Part shown: positions 53,027 through 61,553 of the stretch, in pieces
How the letters are laid out: each line of letters begins with the position of its first letter
How positions within the stretch are numbered: the first letter of the stretch is position 1
From: GCA-003244245 sp036378735
Lineage (GTDB): Bacteria > Actinomycetota > Actinomycetes > Mycobacteriales > Pseudonocardiaceae
DNA length: 64,000 nucleotides
Assembly: GCA_036378735.1 (NCBI GenBank)
Contig: DASUVX010000144.1
Coordinates: forward strand, 72,380-136,379
Direction of reading: 5' to 3'
Notes under the pieces: generated by a model
The model's input: only the letters and a program-made list of their open reading frames with translations
Told to the model about the DNA's origin: nothing
The model's database searches: none
Position numbers and translations under genes: made by a program

Positions 53027-56000
53027 TCAGGCGCCGAAAGAGCGTTCCACCACAGCGCGGGCTCGCCGGGTGATGCGGCGGTACTCGTCGAGCACCTCAC
53101 CGGGGTCATCGTCCGCCGAGCGCCCCAGAGCCCTGGCCACCGCCGCCAGTTCCCGCCCGGAACTGGGCAGCTGATCGACCTGCTTGCCGCGCACCAGGGT
53201 GAGCACATTGCGGGTCTTGGTGGCGAGCTGCCACGCCGCCAGCAGGATCTCCGCGTCGGCTTGAGCGAGCAGTCCGGCTTCGGCGGCGGCGCGCAAGGCG
53301 GCCGTGGTAGAGGGCGTGCGCAACGCTGGGGCCTCGTGCGCATGCTGTAACTGCAGCAGCTGGATCGTCCACTCCACGTCCGCCAGCCCACCGCGGCCCA
53401 GCTTGGTGTGCGTGGTCGGGTCAGCGCCACGGGGTAGTCGCTCGGCATCGACCCGGGCCTTCAGCCGGCGGATCTCGGTGGCCTGGCGGGCGGTCAGCCC
53501 GCCCTGGGGGTAGCGCACCGGGTCGATCATCGCGACGAACCGCTCCCCCAGGTCCATGTCGCCGGCCAGTGGCAGCGCTCGCAGTAACGCCTGTGCCTCC
53601 CAGATCTGGGCCCACTGGGTGTAGTACGCCCGGTAGGACGACAAGGTACGCACCAATGGACCCAGACGACCTTCCGGACGCAGCCCGGTATCGACGACCA
53701 GGGGTGGATCCTGGCTGGGTGAGCCGAGCAGGTTTCGCACCGACTCGGCGACTGACGCGGCGAACCGGACGGCCTCGGTCTCGGCGTCTGCGCCCGACCT
53801 GGCCGGCTCGCAGACAAACAGCACGTCGGCGTCGGAACCGTAGCCCAGCTCGGCTCCCCCCAACCGGCCCATCCCGATCACCGCGACCCGGGCCGGCTGG
53901 GCATGCCGGCGTTCGATCTCAGCGCGCAATGCGACGTCCAGCGCCGAGGCCAGCACGGCGGTCCATACCGACGACAGCGCCACGCATACCGCATCCAAGT
54001 CGACCAATCCGAGCAGATCGGCGCAGGCGATCCGGAACAGCTCGTGGCGGCGCAGCGCCCTGGCGGCCGTCACGGCGGCACCAAGGTCATGGTGCCGGCC
54101 GGCGGTGGCCCGCAACGACGTCGCCACCTCTGCCGGGTCGCGGTTGGCCATCTCGGCCGGGTCAGCCAGCAGCTGCAGCGCCTCCGGCGCCCGAACCAGC
54201 AGGTCGGCCACCATCCGGGAGGTGCCGAGCAGGGCCATCAGCCGCTGCGCCACGGCACCCTCATCGCGCAGCAACCGCAGGTACCACGGGGTGTCGTCGA
54301 GCGCCTCGGACACCCGCCGGTAGGCGGCCAGCCCGCGGTCCGGGTCCGGGGTGTCGGCGAGGAACTCCAGCAGTACCGGCAACAACGTGGATTGGATCGC
54401 CGCCCGCCGCGACACCCCGTCGGTGAGCGCCCGCAAATGCGCCAGCGCTCCCTGCGGTGAGGCATAGCCCAGTGCCGCCAGCCGTGCCTTCGCCGAGGAC
54501 TCAGATAGCCGGTAGGCCTCGGTCGGCACTTTGGCCACAGCCTCCAGCAGCGGCCGGTAGAACAGCTTTTGATGCAGCCGGCGGGCCCGGTGCGACTGCC
54601 GGGTGTGCTCGATGCGCAGCACCCCGACCGCATCGTGGCGCCCATCCGGCCGCATCCCGGCCGCACGGGCCAGCCATCGCCACGCTGCGGTGTCGCTGTC
54701 GGCTGGGAGAAGATGGGTGCGGCGTAATCGCTGCAGCTGCAACCGGTGTTCCAGCAGGCGCAGGAAGCGGTAGGAGGCCGCCAGGTTCGCAGCGTCGTCG
54801 CGGCCGACATACCCGCCGGCCGCCAACGCCGCCAACGCGTCAACAGTCGATCTGACCCGCAATGACTCGTCGGTGCGGCCGTGCACCAGCTGCAGCAGCT
54901 GCACGGCGAACTCCACGTCACGCAGCCCGCCGTGGCCTAGCTTGAGCTCTCGATCCACCAGCGCGGCCGGCACATGCTCGGCGACCCGGCGACGCATCGC
55001 TTGCAGCTCGGCCACGAAATTCTCCCGATCTGCAGCGTTCCACACCATCGGCGTCACCGCCTCCAGGTAGCGGGTACCCAGCTCGGCATCGCCGGCGACC
55101 GGACGGGCTTTGAGCAACGCCTGGAACTCCCAGGTCTTGGCCCACCGCCGGTAGTAGGACAGGTGGCCGTCCAGCGTGCGCACCAGCGCACCGGCCTTGC
55201 CCTCGGGCCGCAGCGCCGCGTCCACCTCGAAGCACGCCGATGCCACCCGCATAGTGGCCGAAGCCAGCTTGGTAGCGACCCCCAGTTCGTCCTCAGTGTC
55301 AGCTACAAAGATGACATCGACGTCGGAGACGTAGTTGAGCTCCGCCCCGCCGCACTTGCCCATTGCGATCACGGCAAGCCGTGGTAACGGTGCCTCCGAG
55401 GTGACCTCGGTGATGGCGACGGCCAGCGCGGCCCGCAGTACCCCGATGGCGAGGTCGGCGAGCGCATCGGCGACCCGCTCGAAGGGCACCACCGGCAGAT
55501 CGGGTTCCACCACCGCTGCCAGGTCGGCGGCCGCCAGCTCGGCGATCAGGTCGCGATGGGCATCACGCAGTGCGCGTTGGGCCGCGACACCTGTCGCTGT
55601 CGCCGCTGCCGCCGGCGCCGGACCGGGTGAATCCGCGCCGACTGCGGCAAGCAGCCGCTGCGCGGCACAGTCCGTCCAGCCCGGTCGAAGCGCCCCGGAA
55701 GAGGTCACCCCGTGCCAGGTCGACGGGTGGGCGACGAGATGATCCCCTAGCGCGGTCGATGAGCCCAGCAGCCCGAAAAGTTGCCCCCGCACGCCCGGTT
55801 CCTGGCGTAGCGCCGCGTCGAGCTGGGCCCATTCCGGCCCGGCAGCATTGGCCACGCGGGCTAATGCGCGCAGGGCGAGGTTCGGATCTGGCGCGCGGGA
55901 CAGCGCCAACAGTGCGTCTGCCGCATTCTCACGGACCTGCCCGTTGGCCCACCAACCGAGCTTGGTGAGGTTGCCCCTGGCACGGTCGTCGGTGAGTCCC

Positions 56001-56041
56001 AACCGCGCCAGGGAAAGACCGGCGCGCCCGCCTTCCGTCAC
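53027..56041 (-). CDS. glnE: Glutamine synthetase adenylyltransferase / adenylyl-removing enzyme
   Basis: 1004 aa with two nucleotidyltransferase modules. The N-terminal module has GKCGGAELNYVSDVDVIFV (G-S-D-x-D type) and the C-terminal one GMGRLGGAELGYGSDADVLFV; each is followed by a helical GlnD-type domain. Adenylylates and de-adenylylates GlnA Tyr402 according to nitrogen status. GTG 56041 has GGGAG seven bases upstream; the frame opens to 56089 but overlaps the upstream gene. It follows the amidotransferase gene by 16 nt, so the two are probably cotranscribed. Confidence 0.96.
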   Translation of the reverse strand: MTEGGRAGLSLARLGLTDDRARGNLTKLGWWANGQVRENAADALLALSRAPDPNLALRALARVANAAGPEWAQLDAALRQEPGVRGQLFGLLGSSTALGDHLVAHPSTWHGVTSSGALRPGWTDCAAQRLLAAVGADSPGPAPAAAATATGVAAQRALRDAHRDLIAELAAADLAAVVEPDLPVVPFERVADALADLAIGVLRAALAVAITEVTSEAPLPRLAVIAMGKCGGAELNYVSDVDVIFVADTEDELGVATKLASATMRVASACFEVDAALRPEGKAGALVRTLDGHLSYYRRWAKTWEFQALLKARPVAGDAELGTRYLEAVTPMVWNAADRENFVAELQAMRRRVAEHVPAALVDRELKLGHGGLRDVEFAVQLLQLVHGRTDESLRVRSTVDALAALAAGGYVGRDDAANLAASYRFLRLLEHRLQLQRLRRTHLLPADSDTAAWRWLARAAGMRPDGRHDAVGVLRIEHTRQSHRARRLHQKLFYRPLLEAVAKVPTEAYRLSESSAKARLAALGYASPQGALAHLRALTDGVSRRAAIQSTLLPVLLEFLADTPDPDRGLAAYRRVSEALDDTPWYLRLLRDEGAVAQRLMALLGTSRMVADLLVRAPEALQLLADPAEMANRDPAEVATSLRATAGRHHDLGAAVTAARALRRHELFRIACADLLGLVDLDAVCVALSSVWTAVLASALDVALRAEIERRHAQPARVAVIGMGRLGGAELGYGSDADVLFVCEPARSGADAETEAVRFAASVAESVRNLLGSPSQDPPLVVDTGLRPEGRLGPLVRTLSSYRAYYTQWAQIWEAQALLRALPLAGDMDLGERFVAMIDPVRYPQGGLTARQATEIRRLKARVDAERLPRGADPTTHTKLGRGGLADVEWTIQLLQLQHAHEAPALRTPSTTAALRAAAEAGLLAQADAEILLAAWQLATKTRNVLTLVRGKQVDQLPSSGRELAAVARALGRSADDDPGEVLDEYRRITRRARAVVERSFGA

Positions 56042-56057
56042 CGCAGCACTCCCGACG

Positions 56058-56816
56058 CTAGCCGTGCAGCAGCGGTAGTACCCGGCCACCCTCGGCGCCT
56101 GCTGCCGGGGCTAGCTCGCCGCCGGACAGCGCCACGAACCGGGCAGCAAACGGCTGCCACGCCTGCGCTATGTCGGCGTGCACCTGCGCCAGATGATCCG
56201 GATCCAGCTGGTGCGGAGGAAAGTTGCCTGCGGTGTCCCGGCGGGCCCAGGACAGCACTGTGGCGGGGCAGGTCTCGATGTGGCACTGCAGGCCGTAGCC
56301 GGCAGCGCCGACCCGGAACGCCTGATTCACGTATCGCGGTGAGGAGGCGAGCCGGGTGGCTCCCGGCGGCAACCGGTGGATCTCGTCGTGGTGAAACTGG
56401 ATGACGTCGGGCGTCAGCGGTAGCTGGGCGAACAACGGGTCATGCTCGGCCGCATCCCGCTTGGCGATGAGCAGGGTGCCGGCCTCGGGGCCGTCGGCAG
56501 CCCGCCGTACGGCACCATCCGTGGCCGCCGCCAGCAGCTGGCCACCGAGGCAGACACCGAGCACCGGCAACCGGCGCGCGACCGCGGCGGCGAGCAACGA
56601 TCGCAGCGCGACCAGCCACGGATGGTCGGCGTCGTCGTATGCCCCCATCTCGCCGCCCATACAGACCACCCCGTCGACGGCGTCGAGTCGCTCGGGCAGC
56701 CCATCGGCCGCCGGGCGGCACACGGTGAGCTCCGCCCCAGCCTGCTCGAGCCACTCCCCCAGCCGCTCCACAGGATCGACATCGGAAGGTTCAATTACCA
56801 GCACCCGCGTCCTCAC
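56058..56816 (-). CDS. Class I glutamine amidotransferase-like protein
   Basis: 252 aa. LGVCLGGQLLAAA contains the nucleophilic Cys and GLQCHIET the His-x-Glu of the triad, so the glutaminase site is intact. Resembles stand-alone GMP synthase-like amidotransferases (YfeJ-type) with no known partner. It is just upstream of glnE in an apparent operon, and glutamine handling links the two by theme only. GTG 56816. The CAGTCTG hairpin lies 17 nt upstream. Confidence 0.88.
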   Translation of the reverse strand: MRTRVLVIEPSDVDPVERLGEWLEQAGAELTVCRPAADGLPERLDAVDGVVCMGGEMGAYDDADHPWLVALRSLLAAAVARRLPVLGVCLGGQLLAAATDGAVRRAADGPEAGTLLIAKRDAAEHDPLFAQLPLTPDVIQFHHDEIHRLPPGATRLASSPRYVNQAFRVGAAGYGLQCHIETCPATVLSWARRDTAGNFPPHQLDPDHLAQVHADIAQAWQPFAARFVALSGGELAPAAGAEGGRVLPLLHG

Positions 56817-56832
56817 CTTCGCCAGGCTAGCC

Positions 56833-56896
56833 CGCAGTCTGGATGCAGACTGCGGTAATTCATGGCCCGTAAACAGCAGTCTGCATCCAGACTGCG
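56833..56896. repeat. Nested palindromic hairpin, CAGTCTG family, copy 2
   Basis: Perfect 21 bp arms at 56833-56853 and 56876-56896, identical to those at 7854-7917. The 22 nt loop differs in its first half but keeps GGCCCGTAAAC. It starts 1 nt after the GNAT stop codon (minus strand) and lies 17 nt before the amidotransferase start, so here the flanking genes are co-directional, not convergent. Confidence 0.9.
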
Positions 56897-56897
56897 T

Positions 56898-57560
56898 TCA
56901 CAGTGGGCGGCTGAAGGCGATCTCGACAGCGTCGTGCACGGGGCGGAAGCCGATGTGTGGGTAGATCGCGTTGGAGATGGGGTTCGACAGGTCGGTGGTC
57001 AGGACCACGTGCTTGGCGCCGGCCTGCAGCGACCAGCTCGCGGCTGCCGCAGTGACCGCCCTGCCGTATCCGTGCCCGCGATGCTGCGGCAGCGTGTACA
57101 CCGGTCCGATCCGCGACATGCCAGCGACCGGAGTGCTCGCTGACGCCCAGGCCACCGGCTGGGCGTCCATCTGCCACAACAATGCCGCAGTTCCTGCCGC
57201 GAAGCCGTGCAGCACCTGTTGCCGGGCGCTGTGGTGACCGCGCAGGCCGCCGAGCGCCTCGTTCGCGAAGTCCGTTCGCCACCGCGCCAGCAGCTCGACG
57301 TCCACAACTCCGGCCCGCCGCGCCACGCCGGGCACGCCCCGTGGTGGGGTGAGCCGATGCAGGACGAACGCCCGTTGGGCGATCCGCTCCTGCGCCACCG
57401 CGCCGGTGTATGCCGACCAGCGTTTTGCGAACATTTCCGTCTCTGGGCGCGGGCCGACCGCGCCCGCCAAGTTCGGATGCGAGCCTGCGAGGGCCTCGGC
57501 TGCTGCGCCGGCACAGTCTGCAGGTAGCCCGCTGACGAGCGCTTCTCGGGGCGGAGTCAC
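56898..57560 (-). CDS. GNAT acetyltransferase, C-terminal part of a split gene
   Basis: 220 aa. SRIGPVYTLPQHRGHGYGRA is the acetyl-CoA binding motif A, and NPISNAIYPHIGFRPV motif B. The N-terminus TPPREALVSGLPADCAGAAAEA corresponds to the middle of related full-length proteins, and the missing beginning is encoded by the overlapping frame at 57557-57751. GTG 57560 lies in a GTGA overlap with that frame's stop. The acceptor substrate is unknown. Could be a coupled two-piece enzyme or a frameshift mutant. Confidence 0.82.
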   Translation of the reverse strand: MTPPREALVSGLPADCAGAAAEALAGSHPNLAGAVGPRPETEMFAKRWSAYTGAVAQERIAQRAFVLHRLTPPRGVPGVARRAGVVDVELLARWRTDFANEALGGLRGHHSARQQVLHGFAAGTAALLWQMDAQPVAWASASTPVAGMSRIGPVYTLPQHRGHGYGRAVTAAAASWSLQAGAKHVVLTTDLSNPISNAIYPHIGFRPVHDAVEIAFSRPL

Positions 57561-57751
57561 ACCACTGCCCCGGCCAGCGCATCCCCGCGGCTTACGGTGA
57601 GCAGCACCGGTGGCACATCGCTGGCCTCAGGGACGCGCACCAGCAGTGCCAGCACCAGGAGAGCGATGCTGTGGCGAATCGGATCGACCTCGAGTAACGG
57701 TCGGGTAAGCGCCACGAACTCGTTGAGGTCGCCATGCAGGCGGGTCTTCAC
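57557..57751 (-). CDS. GNAT acetyltransferase, N-terminal part of a split gene
   Basis: 64 aa: KTRLHGDLNEFVALTRPLLE, a helix, then PPVLLTVSRGDALAGAVV at the end. This is the usual N-terminal segment of actinobacterial GNAT proteins whose remainder is encoded in the next frame. It ends at TGA 57559-57557, four bases into the start of the C-terminal piece. GTG 57751 is used; the frame extends upstream without conservation. Confidence 0.65.
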   Translation of the reverse strand: MKTRLHGDLNEFVALTRPLLEVDPIRHSIALLVLALLVRVPEASDVPPVLLTVSRGDALAGAVV

Positions 57752-57880
57752 CGCGCCATCCTGACCGGGGCGCCCCGCTGCGTCGATCGAGTATCCGTAC
57801 CTGCACTGGCGATCAGGGCGTACCCGGGCGCACGACACAGCGTGCACGAGGGCGCGACATGCCGGGGACCGGGGGTGGGT

Positions 57881-59224
57881 TTACAGCACTGGCAGGTAGG
57901 TGCGGAGTTCGTAGGGTGTGACGTGCCGGCGGTAGCTGTCCCACTCGGCGCGTTTGTTGCGCAGGAAGAAGTCGAAGACGTGTTCCCCGAGGGCCTCGGC
58001 GACCAGCTCGGAGTTCTCCATTTCGACCAGCGCCTCGGACAGGTTCTGGGGCAACGGCGCGTACCCCGCGGCCCGACGCTCACGCTCAGACAGCGACCAC
58101 ACGTCGTCCTCGGCCGCAGGCGGCAGCTCGTAGCCCTCTCGCACGCCCCGCAGCCCAGCGGCCAGGATCACCGCGTAGGACAGGTAGGGATTGCACGCCG
58201 AGTCCGGAGTGCGGATCTCCACTCGCCGGCTGGAGGCCTTGCCTGGTGAGTACATCGGCACCCGGACCAAAGCCGAACGGTTCGCGTGTCCCCAGCACAC
58301 CGCGGTGGGGGCCTCGCCACCGATGATCAGCCGCTTGTAGGAATTCACCCATTGGTTGGTCACCGCGGTGATCTCGCGGGCGTGCCTGAGCACCCCTGCG
58401 ACGAACGCCCGGCCGGTGGTGGACAGCTCGTAGGGTTCATTGTCGTCGTGGAAGGCATTGCGGTCGCCCTCGAACAGGCTCATGTGGGTGTGCATGGCAG
58501 AGCCCGGCTGAGCGGTATACGGCTTGGGCATGAACGACGCGCGCACCCCTTGGGTGATCGCGACCTCCTTCACCACATACCGGAAGGTCATGATGTTGTC
58601 AGCCATGGTGAGCGCGTCGGCGTAGCGCAGGTCGATCTCCTGCTGGCCGGGCGCGCCCTCGTGATGGCTGAACTCCACCGAGATGCCCATCTGCTCCAGC
58701 GCCTCGATGGTATGCCGGCGGAAATGCGGGGCGGCATCATGGCTGGCCTGGTCGAAGTAGCCACCCGAGTCGGCGGGCACCGGCTCGGACCCGTTGTCGG
58801 GCAGGTCACGCAGCAGGTAGAACTCGATCTCGGGGTGCACGTAGCAGGTGAAACCGGCCTCCGCCGCCTTGGACAGCACCCGGGTCAGCACGTGCCGCGG
58901 GTCGGCCCAGGACGGCGAACCGTCGGGCATCGTGATGTTGCAGAACATCCTGGCTGAGTAGTGCTCGCCCCGCGGGTTCTCCCAAGGCAAGATCTGAAAC
59001 GTTGCCGGATCCGGCTTGGCAATCATGTCGGACTCGTAGGCCCGCGCAAAACCCTGAATGGCAGACCCGTCGAAGCCGATGCCGTCGGCGAAGGCGCCCT
59101 CCAGCTCGGCCGGTGCCACTGACACCGATTTGAGGTATCCCAGCACGTCGGTGAACCACAACCGAACGAAGCGGATGTCGCGTTCTTCCAGCGTGCGCAG
59201 CACGAATTCCTGCTGGCGATCCAT
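57881..59224 (-). CDS. glnA2: Glutamine synthetase GlnA2-type
   Basis: 447 aa GS family. FDGSAIQGFARAYESDM, HPEIEFYLL, GSAMHTHMSLF and RVEIRTPDSACNPYLS are the catalytic motifs. At the position of the GlnA1 adenylylation Tyr the sequence reads EDDVWSLSE, so it is probably not a GlnE target. In M. tuberculosis glnA2 (Rv2222c) sits directly beside glnE; here a GNAT and an amidotransferase gene lie between. In some actinobacteria GlnA2 homologs act on polyamines, so pure glutamine synthesis is not assured. Confidence 0.94.
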   Translation of the reverse strand: MDRQQEFVLRTLEERDIRFVRLWFTDVLGYLKSVSVAPAELEGAFADGIGFDGSAIQGFARAYESDMIAKPDPATFQILPWENPRGEHYSARMFCNITMPDGSPSWADPRHVLTRVLSKAAEAGFTCYVHPEIEFYLLRDLPDNGSEPVPADSGGYFDQASHDAAPHFRRHTIEALEQMGISVEFSHHEGAPGQQEIDLRYADALTMADNIMTFRYVVKEVAITQGVRASFMPKPYTAQPGSAMHTHMSLFEGDRNAFHDDNEPYELSTTGRAFVAGVLRHAREITAVTNQWVNSYKRLIIGGEAPTAVCWGHANRSALVRVPMYSPGKASSRRVEIRTPDSACNPYLSYAVILAAGLRGVREGYELPPAAEDDVWSLSERERRAAGYAPLPQNLSEALVEMENSELVAEALGEHVFDFFLRNKRAEWDSYRRHVTPYELRTYLPVL

Positions 59225-59294
59225 GCGCGCAGGGTACGCGCACGGGGAAGAACTGTCCGTGACGGCGCAGTGGTCCGCCCCCTACGATGACGAG

Positions 59295-59969
59295 ATGCGC
59301 CTCGTCGCCCCCCTCGCCGCTCTGATCATGTCTTTGCTCATCGCACTGGTCACCGCATGCGGCAGCACCGGACTGACAACAAACCTGCCGCAGGGAGCAA
59401 CTGTGCTCGCTGATTCCGCCAAGGCGATGCGGACAGTGAACACCACACGTTTCGCATTCGACGTCCAAGGCAACGCGCCGGGCGTCCAGTTGCGCTCGGC
59501 CGCGGGCCAGCTCACCAAGGAAGGTTCGGCGCAAGGCACCGCGAAGGTTGACGAGGGCCGGCAGCTGCTCGAACTTCAATTTACGATCATCGGTCAGGAT
59601 CTGTACCTGCGCCCACCGACCGGACCGGTCCAAAAGCTGCCGTTGTCCTTTGCCGGCTCGGTGTACGACCCTTCGATCATCCTGAACCCGGACCGCGGCA
59701 TCGCGGCGGCGCTAGCCAGCGGTAAAGACGCCAGCACCCAAGCGCGCGAGCAGGTCGACGGGGTGGATACCTATCGAGTCCAGGTGACGTTCCCCGCGCA
59801 GCCCCTCGGCGCGCTGATACCGGGATTGGCCCCGGACAAGCCCAGCGACGTCTGGGTCGCTGTCCAGGGCTCCCGGCTGATCAAGGCCCAATTCCCGACC
59901 GACACCGGCGGCATCACCGCTCATTTCTCCGATTACGACGCCCCTGCTCAGATCACCGCCCCCGCGTGA
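59295..59969 (+). CDS. lprG: LprG-type lipoprotein (LppX/LprAFG family)
   Basis: 224 aa. Signal peptide with lipobox LVTAC, lipidated Cys22. The mature part has the half-barrel pattern of LppX/LprG, which carry triacylated lipids such as triacylglycerol or lipoglycans across the envelope. Followed 15 nt later by an MFS exporter, the same pairing as lprG-P55 (Rv1411c-Rv1410c) of M. tuberculosis, here in a different chromosomal context. TACGAT (59283-59288) lies 6 nt before the ATG. Confidence 0.92.
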   Translation: MRLVAPLAALIMSLLIALVTACGSTGLTTNLPQGATVLADSAKAMRTVNTTRFAFDVQGNAPGVQLRSAAGQLTKEGSAQGTAKVDEGRQLLELQFTIIGQDLYLRPPTGPVQKLPLSFAGSVYDPSIILNPDRGIAAALASGKDASTQAREQVDGVDTYRVQVTFPAQPLGALIPGLAPDKPSDVWVAVQGSRLIKAQFPTDTGGITAHFSDYDAPAQITAPA

Positions 59970-59984
59970 TCTCGTGCCGCATCG

Positions 59985-61553
59985 ATGAGCGCGACGGTAA
60001 CCTCGGTGCGGCGCCGCGGGCTGGCGCTGGTTTCTGGCTCTCTTGTCACTCTGCTCGCCGCGCTGGACGCCTATGTCGTGGTCAGCCTGCTGGTCGACAT
60101 GGTCCGGGACCTACAGGTTCCGCTGAACCATCTGGAGCGGGCTACTCCGATCGTGACCGGCTTCCTGCTGGGGTACGTCGCGGCGATGCCACTGCTGGGT
60201 CAGGCATCTGATCGTTTCGGCCGGCGGTTACTGCTGCAGGCATGCCTGATCATGTTCGCGGTCGCATCGGCGGTCACCGCAGTCGCGACGACATTGGAAG
60301 TCCTGGTGGCGGGCCGGACCCTGCAAGGTATCGCGGGTGGCGCGTTGTTGCCCGTGTCCATGGCGCTGGCCGCAGACCTGTGGCCGGATCGGGGCCGGTC
60401 CACTGCATTGGGCGCGCTGGGCGCCGCGCAGGAGCTGGGTAGTGTGCTCGGCCCGCTCTACGGTGCCGCACTGGCCGCCGTGGTTGGCTGGCGCGGCGTG
60501 TTCTGGGTGAACATCCCGCTCGCGGCAGTGGCAGTGGTGGCGGTGCAACTGGCCGTCCCCGCCAAGCCAAAGGGTTCCTCGCGCCGGGCACCGCTGGATC
60601 TCATCGGCGGCAGCTTGCTGGCAGTGACCCTGGGTCTGCTGGTGGTGGGGTTGTACAACCCCGACCCGGACCGTGCGGTGCTGCCGTCATGGGGCGCCCC
60701 GGTGCTCGGTGCGGCCGCGCTGATCGGGTTGGCGTTCGTGCTGTGGGAGCGGCATGCCACGGTGCGGCTGCTCGATCCCGTCGGGGTGCATTGGCGGATC
60801 TTCTCCAGTTCGCTGTGGGTCAGCCTGACGGCCGGCGCCGCGCTGCTGGTGACCTTGGTGGACGTCCAGCTCTACGCCCAGACCGTGCTGGGTCGCGAAG
60901 CGACCGCCGCAACTGCGATCCTGGTCCGTTTCCTGGTGGCGCTACCCGTCGGCGCGTTCCTGGGCGGGGTAGTCGCCAGCCGGTTGGGCAACCCGGTGGT
61001 GGCGGTGGTCGGGATGTTGCTGGCCGCAGGCGCCTACCTGCTCGTCGCAGGATGGCCTGCCGATGTGCTGGCGGCCCGCCACCACATCGGCTCGCTGAGT
61101 CTGCCCCGGCTGGACACCGATCTGGCGCTGGCCGGCTTGGGTCTCGGCCTGGTCATCGCGCCGGTGTCGACCGCGGCGCTGCGTGCGACGCCACCCGATC
61201 GGCACGGCGTGGCGTCCGCGGCGGTGGTGGTGGCCCGGATGACCGGCATGCTGGTGGGCGTCGCGGCGCTGTCCGCCTGGGGGCTGCACCGGTTCCGCGA
61301 GCTCACCGCCCAGCTGGCCACGCCGCTGCCCTTCGGGGTCAGTGTGGAGGTGTACCAGCAGCAGCTCGCCGCCTACCAACTGGCAATCCAGAGCGCGCTG
61401 CGTGCCGAATACGGAGACATCTTCCTGCTGACTGCGGGGGTGTGCGTGCTCGGCGCGCTCGGCGCGGTACTGATCGGCAAGGCAGGCACCCGCCAAGCCA
61501 CTCAAGTGGCGCAGAGCGAGGAACGCTTGGGTAGCGCCAGCCGGACCAGATAG
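59985..61553 (+). CDS. P55-type MFS lipid/drug exporter
   Basis: 522 aa major facilitator with about 14 hydrophobic segments. LLGQASDRFGRRLLLQACL is the MFS loop motif A and AGRTLQGIAGGALLPV motif B; the ALGAAQELGSVLGPLYG segment is motif C of drug:H+ antiporters. By homology and pairing with lprG it should move triacylglycerides or lipids to the periplasm and confer drug tolerance. The last 52 nt overlap the 3' end of caeA on the opposite strand. Confidence 0.93.
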   Translation: MSATVTSVRRRGLALVSGSLVTLLAALDAYVVVSLLVDMVRDLQVPLNHLERATPIVTGFLLGYVAAMPLLGQASDRFGRRLLLQACLIMFAVASAVTAVATTLEVLVAGRTLQGIAGGALLPVSMALAADLWPDRGRSTALGALGAAQELGSVLGPLYGAALAAVVGWRGVFWVNIPLAAVAVVAVQLAVPAKPKGSSRRAPLDLIGGSLLAVTLGLLVVGLYNPDPDRAVLPSWGAPVLGAAALIGLAFVLWERHATVRLLDPVGVHWRIFSSSLWVSLTAGAALLVTLVDVQLYAQTVLGREATAATAILVRFLVALPVGAFLGGVVASRLGNPVVAVVGMLLAAGAYLLVAGWPADVLAARHHIGSLSLPRLDTDLALAGLGLGLVIAPVSTAALRATPPDRHGVASAAVVVARMTGMLVGVAALSAWGLHRFRELTAQLATPLPFGVSVEVYQQQLAAYQLAIQSALRAEYGDIFLLTAGVCVLGALGAVLIGKAGTRQATQVAQSEERLGSASRTR

